64,000 bases of DNA from Advenella kashmirensis W13003 (lineage in GTDB: Bacteria; Pseudomonadota; Gammaproteobacteria; Burkholderiales; Burkholderiaceae_B): NCBI RefSeq assembly GCF_000506985.1, contig NZ_KI650979.1:2294710-2358709 (forward strand). The letters run 5' to 3'. Below are positions 53,670-62,512 of the stretch, in pieces. The notes beneath the pieces were generated by a model. The model worked only from the letters and a program-made list of their open reading frames with translations. It did not search any database and was not told the DNA's origin. Position numbers and translations under genes: made by a program. Position 1 is the first letter of the stretch; the number at the start of each line of letters is the position of its first letter.

Positions 53670-53716
53670 CAGGGGAGCGCTTTTCCCCTGAAACACATTT
53701 GTGTTTATTTTCAGGG
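53670..53716. terminator. Nested/competing hairpins between the CitE-like gene and udh
   Basis: CAGGGGA (53670-53676)/TCCCCTG (53684-53690) forms a first stem 18 bases after the lyase stop; AAACACA (53691-53697)/TGTGTTT (53700-53706) a second. CCCTGAAA (53686-53693) can instead pair with TTTCAGGG (53709-53716), which would break the first. A T-rich stretch follows the second stem (ATTTT). Probably a terminator of the upstream operon. Confidence 0.5.
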
Positions 53717-53793
53717 TAAACGATAATTCCAAGATGTCAGATAACATACAACAATGATAAGCATACATCATCCGTATTTCAGCTGGAATTTTC

Positions 53794-54618
53794 GTGCAAG
53801 AGACAAAACCCTTCAAACGCCTTCTGCTGACCGGTGCCGCCGGCGGGCTGGGCACCGTGCTGCGCCAGACCCTCAAACCATTTTCGGACATAATCCGGCT
53901 GTCGGATATCGTTGCCCCTGCTGACAGACCAAAGGCAGAGGAGGGCGAAGAGCTGATATTGTGCAATCTGGCGGACAAGGCGGCGGTTGACCAGTTGGTG
54001 GCCGGTTGCGATGCCATTGTGCATATGGGCGGCGTTTCGGTGGAGCGGCCTTTCGAGGAAATACTCGAAGCGAATATCAAGGGCGTATTCCATATCTACG
54101 AAGGCGCACGCAGGCATGGTGTCAATAGAGTGATCTTTGCCAGTTCCAATCACGCTATTGGCTTTTATCGTCAGAATGAAACCATCGACGCGAGCGTGCC
54201 GCGCAGACCGGATGGCTATTATGGCTTGTCCAAGGCCTATGGCGAGGAGATGGCCAATTTCTATTTTGATCGCTATGGCATTGAGACTGTGAGTATTCGC
54301 ATCGGCTCGTCGTTTCCCGTTGTCAAGGATCGTCGCATGATGCACACCTGGATCAGTGCCCGCGATCTCACAGAATTGATCCGTTGTGGACTGGTCACCC
54401 CGCAAGTAGGACACACCATCGTGTACGGGATATCAGACAACAAACGCGTCTGGTGGGACAACCGTTTGGCGGCCCATCTTAATTTTGTAGCCAGGGATAC
54501 CTCCGAGCTATTCCGGGAACAGGTCGAGCAGCAGCCCATGCCCGCTGCCGATGATCCCGTTGCCGTCTATCAGGGAGGCGCATTTACCGCGCAGGGCCCG
54601 TTCGAGACACTCAATTGA
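53794..54618 (+). CDS. udh: Uronate dehydrogenase
   Basis: Extended SDR of 274 residues that oxidises D-galacturonate or D-glucuronate with NAD+ to the aldaro-lactone. NAD loop TGAAGGLG (residues 13-20), catalytic Y143 and K147 in GYYGLSKAYGEE, and family-specific FASSNHAIGFY at 115-125 and WWDN near residue 215. The start is GTG at 53794, with a weak AGCTGGA site. ATGAT/ATCAT inverted halves at 53754-53771 lie upstream. It is followed after 45 bases by an ABC transporter for polar solutes. No aldarate dehydratase or further uronate genes lie in the window. Confidence 0.88.
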   Translation: MQETKPFKRLLLTGAAGGLGTVLRQTLKPFSDIIRLSDIVAPADRPKAEEGEELILCNLADKAAVDQLVAGCDAIVHMGGVSVERPFEEILEANIKGVFHIYEGARRHGVNRVIFASSNHAIGFYRQNETIDASVPRRPDGYYGLSKAYGEEMANFYFDRYGIETVSIRIGSSFPVVKDRRMMHTWISARDLTELIRCGLVTPQVGHTIVYGISDNKRVWWDNRLAAHLNFVARDTSELFREQVEQQPMPAADDPVAVYQGGAFTAQGPFETLN

Positions 54619-54663
54619 TGACAGGGTTGGTATTCCGGAGGTTGATCGGAATGGGAGAAATGC

Positions 54664-55428
54664 GTGCAGTATGATTTCAATTTCGCGGGACTGCTTCCCT
54701 ATTGGAATACGTTTCTGAGCGGCGCAGTCCTGACGCTGGAACTGACTCTGGCCTCCACCGTCTTTGGTCTTGTGATTGGCGTTTTATGTTCGATCGGCAG
54801 CCGCAGCCGTTACCGCTGGATCAATCGCATCTGTGCCGTCTACGTCGAGACGATTCGCAATACACCATTTCTGGTGCAGATATTCATTTTTTATTTCGGT
54901 CTGTCCAGTATTGGCCTGCAGATGCCGGCGGCGGTGGCCGCCGTCATTGCGATGGTAATTAATGTAGGCGCTTATTCCTCGGAAATTATTCGCGCGGGCA
55001 TGGACGCGATACCCCGCGGACAGCTCGAGGCGGCTGAATGTCTTGGCTTGTCCACACCTCGCATCTACTGGCATGTCATCATGCTCCCCGCTTTCGAGAA
55101 AGTGTATCCCGCGATCACAAGCCAGTTTATTCTGATGATGCTCATGTCTTCCATCACATCGCAGATATCGACCGAAGAACTGACGGCCGTCGCGAACAAC
55201 GTGCAATCGGAAACGTTCCTGTCGCTGGAATCCTATATCGTCGTAGCTGCGCTTTATCTGTTGCTGGCGGTTGTCTTGCGCATGCTGTTCTGGATGGGCG
55301 AGTTGATTCTGTTTCGTCGCAAGCGTGTAATTGCACAGGCGCAACGTCGTTCTGCGCAGGGTAACGCGGCAGGGCGCAAGCAAAAACCGGTGGCGCGCAA
55401 AACATCGGCCGTTACGGTCAAGGGGTAA
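54664..55428 (+). CDS. Amino acid-type ABC transporter permease (1)
   Basis: 254 residues, HisM/GlnP-type permease with five to six helices and the ATPase-contact loop QLEAAECLGLSTPRIYWHVI. Start GTG 54664, preceded by GGGAGAA. The C-terminal tail (about 35 residues, rich in Arg/Lys/Gln/Ala) is longer and more basic than usual. Second gene of the udh operon; the permease family normally carries polar amino acids, so a uronate or amino acid cargo is undecided. Confidence 0.93.
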   Translation: MQYDFNFAGLLPYWNTFLSGAVLTLELTLASTVFGLVIGVLCSIGSRSRYRWINRICAVYVETIRNTPFLVQIFIFYFGLSSIGLQMPAAVAAVIAMVINVGAYSSEIIRAGMDAIPRGQLEAAECLGLSTPRIYWHVIMLPAFEKVYPAITSQFILMMLMSSITSQISTEELTAVANNVQSETFLSLESYIVVAALYLLLAVVLRMLFWMGELILFRRKRVIAQAQRRSAQGNAAGRKQKPVARKTSAVTVKG

Positions 55429-55432
55429 GCAG

Positions 55433-56083
55433 ATGGATACCTTTTCTTCGGTACAACTATTGTATTTGCTCAAGGGTGTGGGCTGGACCCTGGTACTTTC
55501 CGCGTTGTCTTTCGTGCTGGGGTCGGTGGCAGGGTTCGGCGTGATGCTGGCGCGCGTGTCGGTGCACCGGCCCTTGCGCATCCTGACCTCTGCGTACATA
55601 CAGATTATCCAGGGTATTCCGTTGCTGGTCTTGCTGTTCATCGTGTATTTCGGAGTAGGTATTTTCGGCATCAACGTGGCGCCGCTGATCGCTTCGGCCG
55701 TCGCCTTGATGATTCATGTGAGTTCGTTTCTGGGTGAGATCTGGCGGGGCAGCGTACAGGCGATCGAAAAGACGCAGTGGGAAGCATCGGAATGCCTTGG
55801 GTTGTCGCGCTGGCAATCGCTGATCCTGGTCATTATCCCCCAGGCATTGCGCATGTCATTGCCACCGTCCGTCGGCTACCTGGTCCAGGTCATCAAGCTG
55901 ACTTCGCTGGCTTCAGTTGTGGGGTTTGTCGAGCTGACCCGTGCCGGCCAGATTATCAACAATTCGCTGTTCCAGCCCTTTCTGGTGTTTGTGCTGGTGG
56001 GTATTTTTTATTTTCTGCTCTGCTATCCATTGTCGTTATGGAGCCGGGCCATGGAGAGGAAACTGAATGTCGGCAATCGTTAA
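55433..56083 (+). CDS. Amino acid-type ABC transporter permease (2)
   Basis: 216 residues from ATG 55433; an upstream in-frame start at 55331 overlaps permease 1 and is not used. EAA-type loop WEASECLGLSRWQSLILVII, membrane segments throughout, and VYFGVGIFGINVAP typical of HisQ/HisM-type proteins. It starts 4 bases after permease 1 and overlaps the ATPase gene by 17 bases. Confidence 0.93.
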   Translation: MDTFSSVQLLYLLKGVGWTLVLSALSFVLGSVAGFGVMLARVSVHRPLRILTSAYIQIIQGIPLLVLLFIVYFGVGIFGINVAPLIASAVALMIHVSSFLGEIWRGSVQAIEKTQWEASECLGLSRWQSLILVIIPQALRMSLPPSVGYLVQVIKLTSLASVVGFVELTRAGQIINNSLFQPFLVFVLVGIFYFLLCYPLSLWSRAMERKLNVGNR

Positions 56084-56795
56084 TGTGCGCGATGTGCACA
56101 AGAAATTCGGGGATAACGAAGTCCTGAAGGGCGTGTCGTTTGAAATAGAGCGTGGTGAGGTGGTGGCGATAATCGGGCAGAGCGGGTCGGGCAAAAGTAC
56201 GGCATTGCGTTGCATGGACCATCTGGAAACGATCAATAGTGGCTCTATCTCAGTCTGCGGGCACGAACTGGGGACAGGAACTGTCAATCTGCGTGAGTTG
56301 CGCAAGGACGTAGGCATTGTGTTCCAAAGTTATAACCTGTTTCCACATCTGACGGTGCGGCAGAACATCATGCTTGCCCTCAAACACGTGCGCAGGCTTT
56401 CCCGCGACGAATGCAACAGCAAGGCAGAGTATGTTCTGGACAAAGTGGGATTAGCGGCCAAGGCAGACAGCTATCCAGAACAGCTGTCCGGCGGGCAGCA
56501 ACAGCGGGTTGCCATCGCCCGGTCGCTGGCAATGGAACCCAAAGTCATGTTGTTTGATGAAGTGACGTCGGCGCTCGATCCCCAACTGACAGGTGAGGTG
56601 CTTAAAGTCATTGAAGATCTTGCCAAAGGCGGCATGACCATGGTGCTGGTCACGCACGAAATGTCTTTTGCGCGCCGGATTGCAGACAAGGTGATTTTTA
56701 TGTATCAGGGAATGGTATGGGAAACCGGCGGCCCGGAAATACTGACCCGTCCCGAAACCCGGGAGCTGCAGGAATTTGTAGGTACCGGACTGTAG
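56067..56795 (+). CDS. Amino acid-type ABC transporter ATP-binding protein
   Basis: 242 residues, GlnQ/HisP type. Walker A GQSGSGKST (37-45), signature LSGGQQQR (140-147), Walker B VMLFDEVTSALDP (160-172; the aspartate-glutamate pair is DE), switch histidine in LVTHEMSF near residue 200. Energises the two permeases encoded just upstream. Confidence 0.96.
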   Translation: MSAIVNVRDVHKKFGDNEVLKGVSFEIERGEVVAIIGQSGSGKSTALRCMDHLETINSGSISVCGHELGTGTVNLRELRKDVGIVFQSYNLFPHLTVRQNIMLALKHVRRLSRDECNSKAEYVLDKVGLAAKADSYPEQLSGGQQQRVAIARSLAMEPKVMLFDEVTSALDPQLTGEVLKVIEDLAKGGMTMVLVTHEMSFARRIADKVIFMYQGMVWETGGPEILTRPETRELQEFVGTGL

Positions 56796-56836
56796 CAGTT
56801 GAACGCAGCACACTATATCAATAAGGTAGAAGACAA

Positions 56837-57634
56837 ATGAAATTAATACAGGCATTGAGAGTCGCCGGTTTCGGTTTGGGCTTGATGGGATTCTGCGCAG
56901 TGAGCCATGCTGACGCACTCGCGAAGATCAAGGAAAATGGCACTATCCGGGTGGCGGTGGCAATGGGGGTCCCCATGTTCAGTTATGCCAACGCCAATAT
57001 GGAGCCGGAAGGGTCTGATGTGGATACCGCCAAACTGCTGGCTCAGGATCTTGGCGTCAAGCTGGATCTGGTGCAGATCACAAATGCGGCGCGCGTGCCT
57101 GCAATTCAGACCGGCAAGGCAGACCTGACCGTATCCAGCTTATCGATCACGCCGGAACGTGCAAAGGTGGTGGACTTTACCGTTCCGTATGCGTCGCTGC
57201 AGACGATTGTGGCCGCGCCCAAGGATGTACAAATCAAGGATTATGCTGATCTCAAGGGGCTACGCCTGGGAGTGACGCGCGCCACGGTAAATGACGCCGA
57301 TGTGACAAAGAACGCCAAGGATGCCAATATCCGCCGCTTCGAGGATGATGCCACGCTGGTGACGGCAGGGGTCTCCGGTCAGGTGCAGGCGGTCTCGTCG
57401 CAATGGCCTATCGTGGCGGAGATCAATAAGAAGCAGACTAAAAATCCGTTCGAAACGAAATTCGTGCAGCACGAGTTTATGCTGGGTATCGCTATGCCCA
57501 AGAATAATCCAGAGCTAAAGGCCTGGCTGGATAAGTGGATTCTTGAAAATCTGAAGAACGGAAAATTGAATGATATATATAAAAAATATCATGGCAACGA
57601 ACTTTCTGAAAAAGTCGTGAACCAGAAAGGCTGA
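56837..57634 (+). CDS. Amino acid-type ABC transporter periplasmic binding protein
   Basis: 265 residues, solute-binding family 3. Signal peptide ends at SHADALAK; ligand-domain markers are GTIRVAVAMGVPMF, DVDTAKLLAQDLGVKLDLV and LTVSSLSITPERAKVVDFT. The family usually binds amino acids through an Asp at the GxxxD-like position and an Arg in SITPERA (R near 110). Last gene of the udh-ABC operon, 41 bases after the ATPase gene. Confidence 0.93.
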   Translation: MKLIQALRVAGFGLGLMGFCAVSHADALAKIKENGTIRVAVAMGVPMFSYANANMEPEGSDVDTAKLLAQDLGVKLDLVQITNAARVPAIQTGKADLTVSSLSITPERAKVVDFTVPYASLQTIVAAPKDVQIKDYADLKGLRLGVTRATVNDADVTKNAKDANIRRFEDDATLVTAGVSGQVQAVSSQWPIVAEINKKQTKNPFETKFVQHEFMLGIAMPKNNPELKAWLDKWILENLKNGKLNDIYKKYHGNELSEKVVNQKG

Positions 57635-57907
57635 TAGCAGCGCAAATGTCTTCCCCGCAAGTACTGGCGGTCGTGCGCGCCCATCGACGCCTGTCATGAC
57701 ACTTGCGGTTACTTTCCTTTCCCCGATACTATCACACCTACCCGGACAGAATATGGCATACTGGTTTTGTCATATTCCGGGGTGAGGGTTTGCCCGCCTG
57801 GCAACGATCAGCCGCATTTTCACCAGTGAACAATGCCGCATGGTTACCGTGACCCCGCTTTTCGTTTCAACTGATCATTATTCAAGTTCCGTTTTAAGGA
57901 GATGCTA

Positions 57908-60001
57908 ATGAAGTCAAGTTCGAAGAAATCGGTTTCCCGCCCCGCCAAAGGTGCAAAAAAAAATGAAGTCGGCAACGCCGGCGAACCGCAGCAGCAGGCT
58001 GGGGGCACCCACCCGGTCATGACTACGCAGCAGGGCCTGGCAATCAGTGATAATCAGAATTCCCTGCGGGCTACGCCACGGGGTCCGACGCTGCTCGAAG
58101 ATTTTGTTCTTCGGGAAAAAATCACCCATTTTGATCATGAACGAATCCCTGAACGCATCGTCCATGCCCGCGGGACGGGCGCTCACGGGTATTTTGAATT
58201 GACCCAGTCACTGTCGAAATATACGACCGCAAACATTCTGACCGAAAAAAACGTGCAGACGCCGGTCTTCTGTCGATTTTCGACCGTGGCTGGCGGCAGC
58301 GGTTCGGTGGACACGCCACGTGATGTACGTGGCTTTGCGGTCAAGTTTTATACCAACCAGGGCAACTGGGATCTGGTCGGCAATAACATTCCGGTCTTTT
58401 TCATCCAGGATGCGATGAAGTTTCCTGACCTGATCCACGCGGTTAAAATGGAGCCCGACCGTGGGTTTCCCCAGGCCGCCAGCGCACATGATACCTTCTG
58501 GGATTTTATTTCACTGATGCCCGAGTCCATGCACATGGTCATGTGGGCAATGAGTGATCGGGCCATTCCACGCTCATTACGCATGATTGAGGGTTTTGGT
58601 ATTCACAGTTTCCGGCTGGTGAACAAGGAGGGCCAAAGCACATTTGTCAAATTTCACTGGCGTCCGAAAATCGGCCTGCAATCTACAGTATGGGATGAGG
58701 CGGTTAAACTGGCCGGCGCCGACCCTGACTTTCACCGTCGCGATTTCTTCGAGGCTATCCAGAATGGTCACTATCCTGAATGGGAGCTTGGCGTACAACT
58801 GTTTACACAGGAAGAGGCCGACGCATTTCCGTTTGATCACCTGGACTCCACTAAACTCATCCCCGAAGAACTGGTGCCGTTGAAAATCATCGGCCGGATG
58901 GTACTCAATCGCTGGCCGGATAATTTCTTTGCGGAAACCGAGCAGGTGGCATTCTGCCCGGCCAATATTGTTCCGGGTATTGATTTTTCCGACGATCCGC
59001 TACTGCAGGGCCGACTGTTTTCTTATCTTGATACCCAGCTGATTCGACTGGGCGGCCCGAATTTTACCCAGATCCCGGTCAATGCGCCCAAGTGTCCGTT
59101 TCATAATATGCAACGAGATGGCCATATGCAGACGCAGGTGTATAAAGGTCGAACTGCGTACGAACCGCAAAGTCTTGAAGCGGACAAGCCGCGTGCCAGC
59201 CAGAAGACGGGCTTTCACAGTGCCGCCGTGCAGGCAGAGGGCGTCAAGTCGCGCATCCGGGCCGACAGTTTTGCGGATCATTACAGTCAGGCCAGAATGT
59301 TTTTCCGTAGCCAATCCGAGACCGAGCAGGCGCACCTGGCGTCTGCGCTGGTTTTTGAACTCTCCAAGGTGGAAACAGAACATGTGCGACTGGCGGTGAT
59401 CAGTCAGTTGCGTACTGTTGATGAAAGCCTTGCAAAGCGCGTCGGAGACGGGTTGGGGCTCAAGTCGCTACCGGCCGCCGTTGCGCCCTTTGTTCCGGTT
59501 AAGGATCTGGACCTGTCTCCGGCACTGCGTATTATCGATAGAATGAAAGATACGCTGGAGGGCAGGACTATCGGCATATTGGTCGCCGACGGTTCGAACA
59601 ATGAAAGCATCGATGCCATGAAAAACGCAGTGGAGAAGGCCGGCGCCCAAGTAAAACTGGTGGCACAGAAACGTGGCGTGACGCTCAAGGACGGGACCTA
59701 TGTGACGGCCGACGGCCAGCTTGCCGGTACGCCTTCCATCGTGTTTGACGGTGTCGTCAGTATTTTGCCGATGGCCGAAGCGGAAAAACTGGTCAACGAA
59801 GCGGCGGCAGTGGATTGGTTCCGGGATGCATTCGGACATTTGAAAGTGATCGCGGCCTGTAAGGGAACACATAAAATTCTGGAGGCGGCCGGCATTACGC
59901 CTGATGCGGGGGTTGTCGCTCCCGAGGATATCAAGGCGTTTATCAAACTGGCCAAAACGCGGCAGTGGGCGCGGGAGCCCAAGTTGCGCAACCTGGCTTG
60001 A
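57908..60001 (+). CDS. katE: Large-subunit (clade 2) monofunctional catalase, HPII type
   Basis: Heme catalase of about 697 residues, the long form with an extra C-terminal flavodoxin/class I amidotransferase-like domain (from about residue 550, [20 protein letters not shown]). The active-site His is in [16 protein letters not shown] near residue 96 and the Asn in [17 protein letters not shown] near 165. The Tyr that binds the heme iron is expected in [16 protein letters not shown] 57908 fits the AAGGAG site better than ATG 57902. The Lys/Ala-rich N-terminal extension is unordered in look. Monocistronic, ended by a strong terminator. Confidence 0.95.
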   Translation: MKSSSKKSVSRPAKGAKKNEVGNAGEPQQQAGGTHPVMTTQQGLAISDNQNSLRATPRGPTLLEDFVLREKITHFDHERIPERIVHARGTGAHGYFELTQSLSKYTTANILTEKNVQTPVFCRFSTVAGGSGSVDTPRDVRGFAVKFYTNQGNWDLVGNNIPVFFIQDAMKFPDLIHAVKMEPDRGFPQAASAHDTFWDFISLMPESMHMVMWAMSDRAIPRSLRMIEGFGIHSFRLVNKEGQSTFVKFHWRPKIGLQSTVWDEAVKLAGADPDFHRRDFFEAIQNGHYPEWELGVQLFTQEEADAFPFDHLDSTKLIPEELVPLKIIGRMVLNRWPDNFFAETEQVAFCPANIVPGIDFSDDPLLQGRLFSYLDTQLIRLGGPNFTQIPVNAPKCPFHNMQRDGHMQTQVYKGRTAYEPQSLEADKPRASQKTGFHSAAVQAEGVKSRIRADSFADHYSQARMFFRSQSETEQAHLASALVFELSKVETEHVRLAVISQLRTVDESLAKRVGDGLGLKSLPAAVAPFVPVKDLDLSPALRIIDRMKDTLEGRTIGILVADGSNNESIDAMKNAVEKAGAQVKLVAQKRGVTLKDGTYVTADGQLAGTPSIVFDGVVSILPMAEAEKLVNEAAAVDWFRDAFGHLKVIAACKGTHKILEAAGITPDAGVVAPEDIKAFIKLAKTRQWAREPKLRNLA

Positions 60002-60029
60002 ATATTCATTTGTGATAATACTAATTAGT

Positions 60030-60074
60030 AATGTCACCACGGACGGTTTTCTTCCGTGGTGACATTATTTTTTT
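60030..60074. terminator. Strong intrinsic terminator after catalase
   Basis: Perfect 14-bp stem AATGTCACCACGGA (60030-60043)/TCCGTGGTGACATT (60053-60066), 9-base loop, then A and seven T. The converging gene stops 3 bases beyond the T-run; for it, AATATT-type A-rich sequence on the other side makes weaker termination possible. Confidence 0.93.
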
Positions 60075-60076
60075 GA

Positions 60077-60592
60077 TCAGGCTAACGAATCCCGGTCTGT
60101 AGCCAATTGCGGATCCGAATCGCTCGCCCGTGCGCCCGTGGCTGGCATGGGCTGATCAAGCGATTCCTGCAAGATCCAGCCTTTGTCCGTGTGTTGCATG
60201 ACAAAATAGATCTTCTGATTCATGGTCAGCGCGCTGCTGTCCAGGCGTTTTACCCGTTCAGGTCTGTCCAGATGGACGGCGTACATGATGCGAATAAAGG
60301 TATCGGCGTGTCGGGGGATTCTGCTGGCCGATTCCCATTCCAGCAATTGTGATTCGGTCAGTGCCAGGCGTTTGCAAAGCACAGCTGACGATAAATGCAG
60401 TTCCGTGCACAAATAGCGAAACTCAGCGCCGGTCAACGGGATGCTTTTCACGCAAAGCGCGCTGCATAGGGTTCTTTTGAGGCCCTGTGGATTATGGACG
60501 ATGACGCTCCTGCCATTTTTGGTCTCTTTTATCCGATAACCGTTCCTTAGCCACACGTTCTGCAGGCCGCCATCAACAAATGGATGCATCAT
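60077..60592 (-). CDS. Small HTH protein with YgiT/MqsA-like regulator domain
   Basis: 171 residues from ATG 60592, preceded by TTGGGA; an upstream in-frame start at 60664 adds 24 unrelated residues. A short N-terminal part is followed by a helix-turn-helix from about residue 55 (LTGAEFRYLCTELHLSSAVL, CKRLALTESQLLEWE) with the WE(S) ending typical of XRE-like domains. No zinc-binding CxxC pairs of MqsA are present. No toxin gene is adjacent. The C-terminal 60 residues have no recognised domain. Confidence 0.7.
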   Translation of the reverse strand: MMHPFVDGGLQNVWLRNGYRIKETKNGRSVIVHNPQGLKRTLCSALCVKSIPLTGAEFRYLCTELHLSSAVLCKRLALTESQLLEWESASRIPRHADTFIRIMYAVHLDRPERVKRLDSSALTMNQKIYFVMQHTDKGWILQESLDQPMPATGARASDSDPQLATDRDSLA

Positions 60593-60719
60593 CAATCCCA
60601 ATGAGAAACGTTTGTGTAGAGGTCTTAACGAAAAGTATACAGGACGCAGGTTTAAATAAGACAAATTTAATACGCGTTTTTGACAAACGAACTGGATTGA
60701 TTAATACAATAATTTTATG

Positions 60720-60740
60720 AATTGATCAAAACAATCAATT
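60720..60740. repeat. Inverted repeat in the AtuA operon leader
   Basis: AATTGAT (60720-60726), 7-base spacer, ATCAATT (60734-60740). ATTGATTAATACAAT (60696-60710) nearby is a looser relative. Both lie in AT-rich sequence 66-110 bases before the AtuA gene start, a plausible regulator site. The 7-base spacer argues against an FNR box. Confidence 0.45.
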
Positions 60741-60805
60741 TATTTTTTCAATTGAAATTCAATAGAATAGATTGATAAATGATTTAAATAGCATCTGGAG
60801 GCAAT

Positions 60806-62176
60806 ATGCAAAGTTTATTGATCGGCTGTGGCGCAGGTTTTTCGGGCGACCGGATCGATGCAGCGCAGGCGGTCGTGAGTACATTAATTGCGCGTGAGCA
60901 ACCGGCCGTGCTTATTTTTGAGATGCTGGCTGAGCGCACCCTGGCTTTGGGTCAGTTGGCGAAAAACCAGAATCCCGAACTTGGGTTTGAGCCACTGCTG
61001 GAGGAGGTGCTGGCACCGATACTGAAAGATTGTGTTGAGCATGGCATTCCAATTGTGAGCAATTTTGGTGCGGCCAACCCGGTCGCCGCAGCCAGAACGA
61101 TCCAGGCACTCGCTCGGACACAGAATCTGGACGGCCTCAAAATTGCGGTTGTCGAAGGTGACGATATTCTTTCAAAAGTGGATCTTGCCGAAATGCAGAT
61201 CTGGGAAGGCGATCGCGAACTGGCTACCGGGGCCGGTGCGCCCATCGCTGCAAATGTTTATTTGGGGGCGGCGGCAATCGCGCAGGCGCTGACCGACGGT
61301 GCCCAGATTGTGATTACCGGGCGGGTAGCTGATCCTGCCCTGACTGTGGGGCCTGCCATGGCTCATTTTAACTGGGATTGGCAGGACTGGGACCGGCTGG
61401 CAGCAGCCACACTGGCAGGTCACCTGCTTGAGTGTGGATCACAGGTGACGGGTGGTTATTTCGCGGACCCGGGTTATAAGGATGTTCCTGATGTGGCTCA
61501 TGTTGGTTTTCCTGTTGCAGAATTATTTGATGACGGGAAAATCATGATTGGCAAGGCTGACAATACCGGTGGAACAGTCAATCTGATGACTGTGAAAGAG
61601 CAGATGCTGTATGAAATACATGATCCGGCCAGTTACCTGACACCCGATGTCATTCTTGATATCTGCGCCGTGCAGCTTGAGCAAATTGCGCCGAATCAGG
61701 TTGGGTTGACGGGCGCTCGCGGCCGGGCACGACCCGATACGCTTAAGGCGACGGTGTCATTCATGGGCGACTGGTTCGGTGAAGGCGAAATATCTTATGC
61801 CGGCCCGAACGCCGGCAAGCGTGCGTTACTGGCGGCGGACATACTGGGTGAGCGCGCGAAGCTGTTGAGCGAGCCATGTCGCTTTCGGTGCGATCTGCTT
61901 GGTGTGGTGAGCGTGCTGGACTCGGATGACGGGACCTTGCGTGCACACACGCCGGTAGAGAATGCACAGGACGTGCGCTTGCGGCTGGCCGTCAATGCAC
62001 CTGAGAAAAGGACTGTCGAGCGTCTGATGCACGAGGTCAACGCCCTGTACTGTTGCGGTCCGGCAGGTGGTGGGGGCGTTCGCACTTCAGTCAAAAGCAG
62101 TGTGCGGACCGTGTCCTATCTGGTTCCGCGTGATCTTGTGCGGGAAAGCTGGCGCTATGTGTCGGGAGAGGCGTAA
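60806..62176 (+). CDS. AtuA (DUF1446)-family acyclic terpene utilisation-like protein
   Basis: 456 residues. The family N-terminal pattern LLIGCGAGFSGDRIDAAQAV is clear, with GADIANVYLGA-like GAPIAANVYLGAAAIAQAL and ITGRVADPALTVGPAMAH further on and GPAGGGGVRTSVKSS near the end. AtuA proteins take part in citronellol/geraniol breakdown in Pseudomonas; the reaction is not settled, and many homologues serve other acids. It overlaps the next small gene by one base. No other atu genes are near. Confidence 0.9.
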   Translation: MQSLLIGCGAGFSGDRIDAAQAVVSTLIAREQPAVLIFEMLAERTLALGQLAKNQNPELGFEPLLEEVLAPILKDCVEHGIPIVSNFGAANPVAAARTIQALARTQNLDGLKIAVVEGDDILSKVDLAEMQIWEGDRELATGAGAPIAANVYLGAAAIAQALTDGAQIVITGRVADPALTVGPAMAHFNWDWQDWDRLAAATLAGHLLECGSQVTGGYFADPGYKDVPDVAHVGFPVAELFDDGKIMIGKADNTGGTVNLMTVKEQMLYEIHDPASYLTPDVILDICAVQLEQIAPNQVGLTGARGRARPDTLKATVSFMGDWFGEGEISYAGPNAGKRALLAADILGERAKLLSEPCRFRCDLLGVVSVLDSDDGTLRAHTPVENAQDVRLRLAVNAPEKRTVERLMHEVNALYCCGPAGGGGVRTSVKSSVRTVSYLVPRDLVRESWRYVSGEA

Positions 62177-62493
62177 TGACAAACACGATCAAACTGCATG
62201 AAATCGCGCACGCGCGTGCGGGGGACAAAGGCAATCGCCTGAATATCAGTCTGATTGCCTATGATGAAAAGCATTGGCCGCTATTGCTGGAACAGGTCAG
62301 TGCGGAAAAGGTCAAGGCATGGTTTGCTCATCGTGGCGCAACGCATGTGGTGCGCTACGAATTGCCTAATCTTAACGCCCTGAATTTTGTGATTGATAAC
62401 GTTCTGGAGGGCGGCGTGAATACGAGCCTGAATCTGGACAAACACGGTAAATCAAATTCGTTCCGGTTGCTGGATATGCCGGTGCAAATATAA
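62176..62493 (+). CDS. AtuA-like small C-terminal domain protein
   Basis: 105 residues starting in the stop of the AtuA gene (TAATG). The motif HEIAHARAGDKGNRLNISLI near the N-terminus is that of the small domain found fused at the C-terminus of many AtuA homologues. Here the two domains are separate, so they likely form a complex. Followed after 19 bases by a bug gene. Confidence 0.88.
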   Translation: MTNTIKLHEIAHARAGDKGNRLNISLIAYDEKHWPLLLEQVSAEKVKAWFAHRGATHVVRYELPNLNALNFVIDNVLEGGVNTSLNLDKHGKSNSFRLLDMPVQI

Positions 62494-62512
62494 ATAGAAC
62501 AGGAGACATAAA

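Noticed and set aside
54784-55674. 296-codon minus-strand open frame across the two ABC permeases
   Set aside because: Antisense shadow spanning two well-supported overlapping-operon genes; composition is unlike a real protein.
60077-60592. HTH protein as the antitoxin of a toxin-antitoxin pair
   Set aside because: No toxin-sized gene is adjacent on either side; catalase and the AtuA operon flank it.
60719-60740. TTGAT...ATCAA as an FNR box before the AtuA operon
   Set aside because: The spacer is seven bases, not four.
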